Below are positions 1 through 13,400 of a stretch of 64,000 bases of DNA, piece after piece (the stretch's first letter is position 1; every line of letters begins with the position of its first letter). Location of the stretch: assembly GCA_029168955.1 (NCBI GenBank), contig JAPDOI010001316.1, positions 1-64,000 of the forward strand. The letters are read 5' to 3'. The notes beneath the pieces are model-generated. The model searched no databases. It was not told the DNA's origin and worked only from the letters and a program-made list of their open reading frames with translations. The position numbers and the translations under genes are program-made. The stretch is from Aplectana chamaeleonis. Its lineage: Eukaryota > Nematoda > Chromadorea > Rhabditida > Cosmocercidae.

Positions 1-3000
1 TGGGTCCCGCACAGTTTCCACGGCGCGTGGAGCACTTCCAGTTGGGTCCCGCACACTTTCCACGGCGCGTGGCGCACTTCCGATTGGGTCCCACACACTT
101 TCCACGGCACGTGGCGCACTTACAGTTGGGTCCCGCACACTTTCCACGGCCCGTGGCGCACTTCCAGTTGGGTCCCACACACTTTGGCGCGTGGCGCACT
201 TCAGTTGGGGTCGCGCACACTTTACACGGCGCGTGGCGCACTTCCAGTTGGGTCCCGCACACTTTCCACGGCGCGTGGCGCACTTCCGATTTTGTCCACC
301 GCACAATTTCCACTGTGCGTGGCGCACTTCCAGTGTGGTCCCACACACTTTCCACGGCGCGAAGCGCACTTCCAGTTGGGTCCCGCACACTTTCCACGGC
401 CCGTGGCGCACTTCCGATCGGGTCCCACACAATTTCCACGGTGCGTGGCGCACTTCCAGTGTGGTCCCGCACACTTTCCACGGCACGTGGCGCACTTCCA
501 GTTTTGTCTCGCACACTTTCCACGGCGCGTGGTGCACTTTCAGTTGGGTCTCGCACACTTCCAACGGCGCGTGGCGCACTTCCAGTTGGGTCCCAGGCGC
601 GTGGCGCACTTCCAGTTGGGTCGCGCACACTTTACAATGCGCGTGGAGCACTCCCAGTTGGGTCCCGCACACTTTCCACGGCGCGTGGCGCACTTCCAAT
701 TGGGTCCCGCACACTTTCCACGGCGCGTGGCGCACTTCCAGTTGGGTCCCACACTTTCCACGGCGCGTGGCGCATTTCCAGTTGGGTCTCGCACACTTTC
801 CACGGCGCGTGGCGCACTTCCAGTTGGGTCTCGCACACTTTCCACGGCGCGTGGCGCACTTCCAATTGGGTCCCACACACTTTCCACGGCGAGTGGCGCA
901 CTTCACTGGGTCTCACACTTTCGCGCGTGGCGCACTTCCAGTTGGGTCCCGCACACTTTCCACGGCGCGTGGCGCACTTCCAGTTGGGTCGCACACATTC
1001 CACGCGCGTGGCGCACTTACAGTTGAGTCCCGCACACTTTCCACGGCGTGTCGCGCACTTCCAGTTGTGTCCCGTACACTTTCCACGGCGCGTCGCGCAC
1101 TTCTACTCGGGTCCCACACCTTTTCCACGGCGCGTGGCGCACTTGCAGTTGGGCCCCGCACACTTTACACGGCGGGTCGCTCACTTCCAGTCGTGTCCCG
1201 TAAACTTTCCACGGCGTGTCGCGCACTTCCACTTGGGTACCGCAGACTTTCCACAGCACGTAGCGCACTTCTAGTTAGAACGCGAACTCTATACACGGCG
1301 CGTGGAGCACTTCCAGTTGGGTCCCGTACATTTTCCATGGCGCGTAGCGCGCTTCCAGTTGGGTTCCACACACTTTCCACGGCGCGTCGCGCACTTCCAC
1401 TTGGGTACCGCAGACTTTCCACGGCGTGTCGCGCACTTGCAGTTGTGTCCCGTACACTTTCCACGGCGCGTGGCGCATTTCCAGTTGGGTACCGCACACT
1501 TTCCACGGCGCGTAGCGCTCTTCCAGTTGGATCGCACACACTTTCCACGGCGTGTCGCGCACTTGCAGCTGTGTCACGCACACTTTCCACGGCGCGTGGC
1601 GCATTTCCAGTTGGGTCCCGCACACTTTCCACGGCGCGTGGCGCACTTCCGATTGGGTCCCACACACTTTCCACGGCGCGTGGCGCACTTCCAATTGGGT
1701 CTCGCACACTTTCCACGGCGCGTGGCGCACTTCCAGTTGGGTCCCACACACTTTCCGCGGCGCATGGCGCACTTCCAGTTGGGTCTCGCACACTTTACAA
1801 GCGCGTGGCGCACTTCCAATTGAGTCCCGCACACTTTCCACGGCGCGTGGCGCACTTCCAATTGGGTGCCGCACACTTTCCACGGCGCGTGGCGCACTTT
1901 CAGTTGGGTCCCGCACACTTTCCACGGCCCGTGGCGCACTGTCAGTTGGGTTCCGCACACTTTCCACGGCACGTGGCGCACTTCCAGTTGGGTCTCGCAC
2001 ACTTTCCACGGCGCGTGGCGCACTTCCAAGTTGGTCTCGCACACTTTCAACGGCGCGTGGCGCACTTCCAGTTGGGTCCCACACACTTTCCACGGCGAGC
2101 GGCGCACTTCCAATTGGGTCTCGCACACTTTCCAAGCGCGTGGCGCACTTCCAGTTGGGTCCCACACACTTTCCACGGCGCGTGGCGCACTTTCAGTTGG
2201 GTCTCGCACGCTTTCCGAGCGCGTGGCACGCACTTCCAGTTGGGTCCCACACACTTTCCACGGCGCGTGGCGCACTTCCAGTTGGGTGCCAGGCGCGTGG
2301 CGCATTCCAGTGGGTCCCACACTTTCCACGGCGCGTGGCGCACTTCTAGTTAAGTCCCGCACACTTTACACGGCGCGTGGCGCACTTCAGTTGGGTCCGC
2401 ACACTTTCCACGGCGCGGCGCACTTCAGTTGGGTGGCGCGTGGCGCACTTCCAGTTAGGTCGCGCACACTTTACAATGCGCGTGGCGCACTCAGTTGGGT
2501 CGCGCACACTTTCCAGCACTTTCAGTTGGGTCCCGCACACTTTCCACGGCGCGGGGCGCACTTCCAGTTGGGTCGCGCACACTTTCCTCGACGCGTCGCG
2601 CACTGTCAGTTGGGTCCCGCATACGTTCCACGGCGCGTGGCGCACTTCTAGTTGGGTCCCACACACTTTCCACGGCGCGTGGCGCACTTCCAGTTGGGTC
2701 CCACACACTTTCCACGGCGCGGGGCGCACTTCCAGTTGGGTCCCACACTTTCCACGGCGCGTGGCGCACTTCCAGTTGGGTCGCGCACACTTTCCACGGC
2801 GCGTGGCGCACTTCCAGTTGGGTCCTGCACACTTTCCACGGCGCGTGGCGCTCTTCCAGTTGGGTCTCGCACACTTTTCACGGCGCGTGGCGCACTTCCA
2901 GTTGGGTCCTGCACACTTTCCACGGCGCGTGGCGCTCTTCCAGTTGGGTCTCGCACACTTTCCACGGCGCGTGGCGCACTTCCAGTTGGGTCCTGCACAC

Positions 3001-6000
3001 TTTCCACGGCGCGTGGCGCACTTCCAGTTGGGTCCCACACACTTTCCACGGCGCGTGGCGCACTTTCAGTTGGGTGCACACTTTCCACGGCGCGTGGCGC
3101 ACTTCCAGTTGGGTCCCGCACACTTTCCACGGCGCGTGGCGCACTTCCAGTTGGGTCCGCACACTTTCCACGGCGCGTGGCGCACTTCCAGTTGGGTCCA
3201 CACACTTTCCACGGCGCGTGGCGCACTTCCAGTTGGGTCCCACGCACTTTCCACGGCGCGTGGCGCACTTCCAGTTGGGTCCCGCACACTTCCCACGGCG
3301 CGTGGCGCACTTCCAGTTGGGTCCCACACACTTTCCCACGGCGCGCAGCGCACTTCCAGCTGGGTCGAGCACACTTTACACGTCGCGTGGCGCACTTCCA
3401 GTTGGGTCCCGCTCGCTTTACACGGCGCGTGGCGCAGTTCCAGTTGGGTCCCACACACTTTTCAGGGCGCGTCGCGCACTTCCAGTTGGGTCGCGCACAC
3501 TTTACCCGGCGCGTGGCGCACTTCCAGTTGGGTCCCGCACACTTTACACGGCGCATGGCGCACTTCCATTTGGGTCCGGCACTCTTTCCACGGCGCGTGG
3601 CGCACTTCCAGTTGGGTCCTTACACTTTCCACGGCGCGTGGCGCACTTCCAGTTGGGTCCGCACACTTTCCACGGCGCGTGGCGCACTTCCAGTTGGGTC
3701 CCGCACACTTTCCACGGCGCGTGGCGCACTTCCAGTTGGGTCTCCGCACACTTTCCACGGCGCGTGGCGCACTTCCAGTTGGGTCCCGCACACTTTCACG
3801 GCGCGTGGCGCACTTCCAGTTGGGTCCCGCACACTTTCCACGGCGCGTGGCGCACTTCCAGTTGGGTCTCGCACACTTTCCACGGCGCGTGGCGCACTTC
3901 CAGTTGGGTCCGCACACTTTCCCACGGCGGCGCACTTCCAGTTGGGTCCCGGCACATCTTCCACGCGTGGCGCACTTTCAGTTGGGTCCACACGCAATTT
4001 CCACGGCGCGTGGCGCACTTTCCAGTTGTGGTCGCTTTCTAACGGCGCGTGGCGCACTTCCAGTTGGGTCTCCACGGCGCGTGGCGCACAGTGCCACATT
4101 TCCAGGTGGGCCCCGCACACTTTCCACGGCGCGTCGCGTAGTTCCAGTTGGGTCCCGCACACTTTCCGCGGCGCGTCGCGCACTTTCAGTTGGGTCGCGC
4201 ATACTTTACACGGCGCGTCGCGCTCTTCCAGTCCGGTTCCGCACGCTTTCCACGGCGCGTGGCGCGATTCCTGTTGGGTACCGCACATTTTCCACGGCGC
4301 GTCGCACAGTTTTAGTTGGGTTCCGCACACTTTCCGCGGCGCGTGGCGCACTTCCAGTGGGGTCCCGCGCACTTTCCGCGGCGCGTGGCGCACCTCCAGT
4401 TGGGTCGGGCACACTTCCAGCGGCGCGTGGCGCACTTCCAGTTTGGTCCCACAAGCTTTCACGGTGCGTGGCGCGCTTCCAATCTGGTCCGCACACCTTC
4501 CACGGCGCATGTCGCACTTCCAGTTGGGTCCCGCACACTTTCCACGGCGCATGGCGCGTTTCCAGTTGGGTCGCGCACACTTTACAATGCGCGTGGCGCA
4601 CTTCCAGTTGGGTCCCGCACACTTTCCACGGCGCGTGGCGCACTTCCAGTTGGGTCCGCACACTTTCCACGGCGCGTGGCGCACTTCCAGTTGGGTCCCG
4701 CACACTTTCCACGGCGCGTGGCGCACTTCCAATGGGGTCTCGCACACTTTCCACGGCGCGTGGCGCACTTAAAGTTGGGTCCCGCACAGTTTCCACGGCG
4801 CGTGGCGCACTTCCGATTGGGTCCCGCACACTTTCCACGGCGCGTGGCGCACTTCCAATTGGGTCTCGCACACTTTCCACGGCGCGTGGCGCACTTCCAG
4901 TTGGGTCCCGCACACTTTCCACGGCGCGTGGCGCACTTCCAGTTGGGTCCCGCACACTTTCCACGGCGCGTGGCGCACTTCCAGTTGGGTCCGCACACTT
5001 TCCACGGCGCGTGGCGCACTTCCAGTTGGGTCCCGCACACTTTCCACGGCGCGTGGCGCACTTCCAGTTGGGTCCCGCACACTTTCCACGGCGCGTGGCG
5101 CACTTCCAGTTGGGTCCCGCACACTTTCCACGGCGCGTGGCGCACTTCCAGTTGGGTCCCGCACACTTTCCACGGCGCGTGGCGCACTTCCAGTTGGGTC
5201 CGCACACTTTCCACGGCGCGTGGCGCACTTCAGTTGGGTCCACACACTTTCCACGGCGCGTGGCGCACTTCCAGTTGGGTCGCGCACACTTTCCACGGCA
5301 TGCGCGTGGCGCACTTCAGTTGGGTCCCGCACACTTTCCACGGCGCGTGGCGCACTTCCAGTTGGGTCCGCACACTTTCCACGGCGCGTGGCGCACTTCC
5401 AGTTGGGTCCCGCACACTTTCCACGGCGCGTGGCGCACTTCCAGTTGGGTCCGCACACTTTCCACGGCGCGTGGCGCACTTCCAGTTGGGTCCCGCACAC
5501 TTTCCACGGCGCTTGGCGCACTTCCATTCGGGTCCCGCACACTTTCCACGGCGCGTGGCGCACTTCCACTTGGGTCCCGCACATTTTTCACGGCGCGTGG
5601 CGCACTTCCAGTCGGGTCCCGCACACTTTCCACGGCGCTTGGGGCACTTCCACTTGGGTCGAGCACACTTTCCACGGCACGTGGCGCACATCCAGTTGTG
5701 TCGCGCACGCTTTCCACGGCGCGTGGCGCACTTCAGTCGGGTCCTGCATACTTTCCGCGGGGCGGGGCGCACCCCCAGTTGGGTCCCTCATATTTTTCAC
5801 GGCGCGTGGCGCACTTCCAATTGGGTCCCACACACCTTCCATGGCGCGTGCCGCACTTCCGGTTGGGTAGCGCCCCCTTTCCCCGGCGCGTGGCGCCCTT
5901 TCAGTTCGGTTTTGCACACTTTTCACGGCGCGTGGCGCACTTCTAGTTGGGTCCCACACTTTCCACGGCGCGTGGCGCACTTCCAGTTGGGTCCGCACTT

Positions 6001-9000
6001 TCCACGGCGCGTGGCGCACTTCCAATTGGGTCCCACACACCTTCCATGGTGCGCGGCGTACTTCCAGTTGGGTCCCACACACTTACCACGGCGCGTGGCG
6101 CGCTTCCAATCGGGTCCCGTACACTTTCCACGGTGCATGGCGCACTTCCAGTTGGGTCGAGCACACTTTCCACGGTGCATGGCGTACTTCCAGTTGGGTC
6201 GAGCACACTTTCCACGGCGCGTGGCGCACTTCCAGTCGGGTCCCGCACACTTTCCACGGCGCGTGGCGCACTTCCAGTTGGGTCCCGCACACTTTCCACG
6301 GCGCGTGGCGCACTTCCAGTTGGGGACGCACACTTTACACGGCGCGTGGCGCACTTCCAGTTGGGTCCCGCACACTTTCCACGGCGCTTGGCGCACTTCC
6401 AGTTGGGTCTCGCACACTTTCCACGGCGCGTGGCGCACTTCCAGTTGGGTCCGCACATTTCCCACGGTGCGTAGCACACTTCCAGTTGGGTCCCGCACAC
6501 TTTCCACGGCGCGTGGCGCACTTCCAGTCGGGTCCCGCACACTTTCCACGGCGCTTGGCGCACTTCCAGTTGGGTCGAGCACACTTTCCACGGCGCGTTG
6601 CGCACTTCCAGTTGGGTCCCGCACACTTTCCACGGCGCTTGGCGCACTTCCATTCGGGTCCCGCACACTTTCCACGGCGCGTGGCGCACTTCCACTTGGG
6701 TCCCGCACATTTTCCACGGCGCGTCGCGGACTTCCAGTTGGGTACCGTAGACTTTCCACGGCGCGTGGCGCACTTGCAGTTGGGTCCCACACACTTTCCA
6801 CGGTGCGTGGCGCACTTCCAGTTGGGTCACGCACACTTTCCACGGCGCGTGGCGCACTTGCAGTTGGGTCCCACACACTTTCCACGGTGCGTAGCGCACT
6901 TCCACTTGGGTTACTTTCCACGGGGCGTGGCGCACTTCCAGTTGGGTTCCGCACACTTTCCACGGCGCGTGGCAAACTTCCATTTGGGTGTCGCACACTT
7001 TCCACGGCGCGTGGCGCACTTCCAGTTGGGTGTCGCACACTTTCCACGGCGCGTGGCAAACTTCCAGTTGGGTCGCGCACATTTTCCACGGCGCGTCACG
7101 CGCTTCCACTTGGGTCCCACACACTTTCCACGGCGCGTGGCGCACTTCCAGTTGGGTGTCGCACACTTTCCACGGCGCGTGGCGCACTTCTAGTTGGGTC
7201 CCGCACACTTTCCATGGCGCGTGTCGCACTTCCAGTTGGGTTCCACAAATTTTCCAATGCGCGTGGGGCACTTCCAGTTGGGTTCCACACACTTTCCACG
7301 GAGCGGGTCCCACTTCCAGTTGGGTCCCACACACTTTTCCCGGCGCGTGGCGCACTTCCAGTTGGGTCTCGCACACTTTTCATGGCGCGTGGCGCACTTC
7401 CAGTTGGGTCTCACACACTTTTCGCGGCGCGTGGCGCACTTCCAGTTGGGTCTCACACACTTTTCGCGGCGCGTGGCGCACTTCCAGTTGGGTCTCGCAC
7501 ACTTTCCACGGCGCGTGGCGCACTTCCAGTTGGGTCCACACACTTTCCACGGCGCGTGGCGCACTTTCAGTTGGGTCCACACACTTTCCACGGCGCGTGG
7601 CGCACTTTCAGTTGGGTCGCGCACCCTTTACACGGCGCGTGGCGCACTTCCAGCTGGGTCCCGCACACTTTACACGGCGCGTGGCGCACTTCCAGTTGGG
7701 TCCCGCACACTTTCCACGGCGCGTGGCGCACTTCCAGTTGGGTCGCACACTTTCCACGGCGCGTGGCGCACTTCCAGTTGGGTCCCACACACTTTCCACG
7801 GCGCGTGGCGCACTTCCAGTTGGGTCCGCACACTTTCCACGGCCCGTGGCGCCCTTCCAGTTTTGTCCCGCACACTTTCCACGGCGCGTGGCGCACTTCC
7901 AATTGGGTCCCGCACACTTTCCACGGCGCGTGGCGCACTTCCAGTTGGGTCCCGCACACTTTCCACGGCGCGTGGCGCACTTCCGATTGGGTCCCACACA
8001 CTTTCCACGGCACGTGGCGCACTTCCAGCTGGGTCCCAGGCGCGTGGCGCACTTCCAATCGGGTCCCGCACACTTTCCACGGCGCGTGGCGCACTTCCAG
8101 TTGGGTCCCACACACTTTCCATGGCGCGTGGCGCACTTCAGCCAATGGGTCTCGCACACTTTCCATGGCGCGTGGCGCACTTCCAATTGGGTGCCGCACA
8201 CTTTCCACGGCCCGTGGCGCACTTCCAGTTTTGTCTCGCACACTTTCCACGGCGCGTGGCGCACTTCCAATGGGGTCCCGCACACTTTCCACGGCGCGTG
8301 GCGCACTTCCAGTTGGGTCCCGCACACTTTCCACGGCGCGTGGCGCACTTGCAGTTAGGTCCCACACAGTTTCCAAGGTGCGTGGCGCACTTCCAGTTAG
8401 GTCCCGCACACTTTCCACGGTGCGTGGCGCAGTTCCCGTTGGGTCTCGCACACTTTCCACGGCGCGTAGCGCACTTCCAGTTGGGTCCCGCACACTTTCC
8501 ACGGCGCGTCGCGCACTTCCAGTTGGGTCCCGCACACTTTCCACGGCGTGTGGCCCCTTTCCAGTTGGGTCCCACACACTTTCCACCGCGTGTGGCCCCT
8601 TTCCAGTTGGGTCCCACACACTTTTCACGGCGCGTGGCTCACTTCAAGTCGGGTTCAGCACACTTTCCACGGCGTGTGGCCCCTTTCCAGTTGGGTCCCA
8701 CACCCTTTTCACGGCGCGTGGCGCACTTCCAGTTGGGTCCCGCACACTTTCCACGGCGCGCGGCACACTTCCAGGTTGGTCCCACACACTTTCCACGGCG
8801 CGTAGCGCACTTCCAGTGGGTCCTGCACACTTTCCACGGCGCGTGGCGCACTTCCAGTTGGGTCCGCACACTTTCCACGGCGCGTGGCGCACTTCCAGTT
8901 GGGTCCCGCACACTTTCCACGGCGCGTGGCGCACTTCCAGTTGGGTCCGCACACTTTCCACGGCGCGTGGCGCACTTCAGTTGGGTCCCGCACACTTTCC

Positions 9001-10072
9001 ACGGCGCGTGGCGCACTTCCAGTTGGGTCCCACACACTTTCCACGGCGCGTGGCGCACTTCCAGTTGGGTCCCGCACACTTTCCACGGCGCGTGGCGCAC
9101 TTCAGTTGGGTCCGCACTTTCACGGCGCGTGGCGCACTTCCAGTTGGGTCGCGCAGGCGCGTGGCGCACTTCCAATTGGGTCCCGCACACTATCCACGGC
9201 GCGTGGCGCACTTCCAGTTGGGTCCCACACACTTTCCACGGCGCGTGGCGCACTTCCAGTTGGGTCCCGCACACTTTCCACGGCGCCTGGCGCACTCCCA
9301 GTTGGGTCGCGCACACTTTACACGGCGCGTGGCGCACTTCCAGTTGGGTCCCGCACACTTTACACGGCGCGTGGCGCACTTCCAGTTGGGTCGCGCACAC
9401 TTTACACGGCGCGTGGCGCACTTCCAATGGGGGACGCAACGCTTTACAAGGCGCGTGGCGCACTTCCAGTTGGGTCGCGCACACTTTCCACGGCACGTGG
9501 CGCGCTTCCAGTTGGGTCGCGCACACTTTACACGGCGCGTGGCGCACTTCCAGTTGGGTCGCGCACACTTTCCATGGCGCGTAGCGCACTTCCAGTCGGG
9601 TCCCGCGCACTTTCCACGGTGCGTGGCGCACTTGCAGTTGGGTCCCGCACACTTTCCACGGCGCGTGGCGCATTTCCAGTTGGGTCTCGCACACTTTCCA
9701 CGGCCCGTGGCGCACTTCCAATTGGGTCCCACACACTTTCCGCGGCGCGTGGCGCACTTCCAGTTGGGTCCCGCAAACTTTCCACGGCGCGTGGCGCACT
9801 TCCAGGCGGGTCCCGCACACTTTCCACGGCGCGTGGCGCACTTCCAGTTGGGTCTCACACACTTTCCACAGTGCGTGGCGCACTTGCAGTTGGGTCTCGC
9901 ACAGGTTCCACAGTGCGTGGCGGACTTGCAGTTGGGTCTCGCACACTTTCCACGGCGCGTGGCGCACTTCCAATTGGGTCTCGCACACTTTCCACGGCGC
10001 GTGGCGCACTTCCAGTGGGGTCTCGCACACTTTACACGGCGCGTGGCGCACTTCCAATTGGGTCCCACACTT

Positions 10073-10440
10073 TCACGGCGCGTGGCGCACTTCCAGTTGG
10101 GTCCCGCACACTTTCCACGGCGCGTGGCGCACTTCCAGTTGGGTCCCGCACACTTTCCACGGCGCGTGGCGCACTTCCAGTTGGGTCCCGCACACTTTCC
10201 ACGGCGCGTGGCGCACTTCCAGTTGGGTCCCGCACACTTTCCACGGCGCGTGGCGCACTTCCAGTTGGGTCCCGCACACTTTCCACGGCGCGTGGCGCAC
10301 TTCCAGTTGGGTCCCGCACACTTTCCACGGCGCGTGGCGCACTTCCAGTTGGGTCCCGCACACTTTCCACGGCGCGTGGCGCACTTCCAGTTGGGTCTCG
10401 CACACTTTCCACGGCGCGTGGCGCACTTCAGTTGGGTCCC
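10073..10440. repeat. Homogeneous tract of satellite A
   Basis: About eight to nine consecutive 42-bp units here are identical or nearly identical to the consensus, unlike the diverged units at 9.4-10.0 kb. This marks a recent local amplification within the array. Confidence 0.85.
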
Positions 10441-13400
10441 GCACACTTTCCACGGCGCGTGGCGCACTTCCAGTTGGGTCCCGCACACTTTCCACGGCGC
10501 GTGGCGCACTTCCAGTTGGGTCCCGCACACTTTCCACGGCGCGTGGCGCACTTCCAGTTGGGTCCCACACACTTTCCGGCGCGTGGCGCACTTCCAGTTG
10601 GGTCCCGCACACTTTCCACGGCGCGTGGCGCACTTCCAGTTGGGTCCCGCACACTTTCCACGGCGCGTGGCGCACTTCCAGTTGGGTCCGCACACTTTCC
10701 ACGGCGCGTGGCGCACTTCCAGTTGGGTCCCGCACACTTTCCACGGCGCGTGGCGCACTTCCAGTTGGGTCCCGCACACTTTCCACGGCGCGTGGCGCAC
10801 TTCCAGTTGGGTCCCGCACACTTTCCACGGCGCGTGGCGCACTTCCAGTTGGGTCCCGCACATTTCCACGGCGCGTGGCGCACTTCCAGTTGGCTTTCCG
10901 GGCGCGTGGCGCACAGTTGGGTCCCACACTTTCCACGGCGCGTGGCGCACTTCCAGTTGGGTCTCGCACACTTTCCAGCGCGTGGCGCACTTCCAATTGG
11001 GTCCCGCACACTTTCCACGGCGCGTGGCGCACTTCCAGTTGGGTCCCACACACTTTCCTTGGCGCGTGGCGCACTTCCAATTCTGTCCCGCACATTTTCC
11101 ACGGCGCGTGGCGCACTTCTAGTTGGGTCCCACACACTTTCCTTGGCGCGTGGCGCACTTCCAATTCTGTCCCGCACATTTTCCACGGCGCGTGGCGCAC
11201 TTCTAGTTGGGTCTCGCACACTTTCCATGGCGCGTGGCGCACTTCTAGTTGGGTCCCACACACTTTCCTTGGCGCGTGGCGCACTTCCAATTCTGTCCCG
11301 CACATTTTCCACGGCGCGTGGCGCACTTCTAGTTGGGTCCTACACACTTTTCACGGCGCGTGGCGCACTTCCAGTTGGGTCCCGCACACTTTCCACGGCC
11401 CGTGGCGCACATCCAGTTGGGTCCCAGGCGCGTGGCGCACTTCCAGTTGGGTCGCGCACACTTTCCACGGCGCGTGGCGCACTTCCAATTGGGTCCCGCA
11501 CACTTTCCACGGCGCGTGGCGCACTTCCTTTTTGGTGTCGCACACTTTCCACGGCGCGTGGCAAACTTCCAGTTGGGTCGCGCACATTTTCCACGGCGCG
11601 TGGAGCACTTCCAGTTGGGGTCCCGCACACTTTCCACGGCGCGTGGCGCACTTCCAGTTGGGTCCCGCACACTTTCCACGGCGCGTGGCGCACTTCCAGT
11701 TGGGTCCGCACACTTTCCACGGCGCGTGGCGCACTTCCAGTTGGGTCCCGCACACTTTCCACGGCGCGTGGCGCACTTCCAGTTGGGTCCGCACACTTTC
11801 CACGGCGCGTGGCGCACTTCCAGTTGGGTCCCGCACACTTTCCACGGCGCGTGGCGCACTTCCAGTTGGGTCCCGCACACTTTCCACGGCGCGTGGCGCA
11901 CTTCCAGTTGGGTCCGCACACTTTCCACGGCGCGTGGCGCACTTCCAGTTGGGTCCCGCACACTTTCCACGGCGCGTGGCGCACTTACAGTCGGGTCGCA
12001 CACACTTTACACGGCGCCTGGCGCACTTCCCGTTGTCCCACACACTTTCCACGGCGCGTGGCGCACTTCCAGTTGGGTCCCGCACACTTTCCACGGCGCG
12101 TGGCGCACTTCCAGTTGGGTCCCGCACACTTTCCACGGCGCGTGGCGCACTTCCAGTTGGGTCCGCACACTTTCCACGGCGCGTGGCGCACTTCCAGTTG
12201 GGTCCCGCACACTTTCCACGGCGCGTGGCGCACTTCCAGTTGGGTCCCGCACACTTTCCACGGCGCGTGGCGCACTTCCAGTTGGGTCCCGCACACTTTC
12301 CACGGCGCGTGGCGCACTTCCAGTTGGGTCCCGCACACTTTCCACGGCGCGTGGCGCACTTCCAGTTGGGTCTCGCACACTTTCCACGGCGCGTGGCGCA
12401 CTTCCAGTTGGGTCCCGCACACTTTCCACGGCGCGTGGCGCACTTCCAGTTGGGTCCCGCACACTTTACAATGCGCGTGGCGCACTTCCAGTTGGGTCCC
12501 GCACACTTTCCACGGCGCGTGGCGCACTTCCAGTTGGGTCCGCACACTTTCCACGGCGCGTGGCGCACTTCCAGTTGGGTCCCGCACACTTTCCACGGCG
12601 CGTGGCGCACTTCCAGTTGGGTCTCGCACACTTTCCACGGCGCGTGGCGCACTTCCAGTTGGGTCCGCACACTTTCCACGGCGCGTGGCGCACTTCCAGT
12701 TGGGTCCCGCACACTTTCCAACGGCGCGTGGCGCACTTCCAGTTGGGTCCCGCACACTTTCCACGGCGCGTGGCGCACTTCCAGTTGGGTCCCGCACACT
12801 TTCCACGGCGCGTGGCGCACTTCCAGTTGGGTCCCACACACACTTTCCACGGCGCGTGGCGCACTTCCAGTTGGGTCCCGCACACTTTCCACGGCGCGTG
12901 GCGCACTTCCAGTTGGGTCCGCACACTTTCCACGGCGCGTGGCGCACTTACAGTCGTGTCGCACACACTTTCCACGGCGCGTTTCTCACTTCGAGATTGT
13001 GTCCCGCACACTTTCCACGGCGCGTGGCTCACTTTGAGATTGTGTCCCGCACACTTTCCACGGCGCGTGGCGCACTTCCAGTTGGGTCCCGCACACTTTC
13101 CACGGCGCGTGGCGCACTTCCAGTTGGGTCCCGTACACTTTCCACGGCGCGTGGCGCACTTCCAGTTGGGTCCCGCACACTTTCCACGGCGCGTGGCGCA
13201 CTTCCAGTTGGGTCACACTTTCCACGGCGCGTGGCGCACTTCCAGTGGGGTCTCGCACACTTTTCATGGCGCGTGGCGCACTTCCAGTTGGGTCCCGCAC
13301 ACTTTCCACGGCGCGTGGCGCACTTCCAATTGGGTCTCGCACACTTTCCACGGCGCGTGGCGCACTTCCAGTTGGGTCTCGCACACTTTCCACAGTGCGT

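Noticed and set aside
4316..11122. A 2,268-codon plus-strand open frame, and many others of 60-1,865 codons on both strands in 1-29,532
   Set aside because: They are translations of satellite A. The unit is a multiple of three and stop-free in all frames; frames overlap on both strands, starts are arbitrary and 41-bp units shift the frame.
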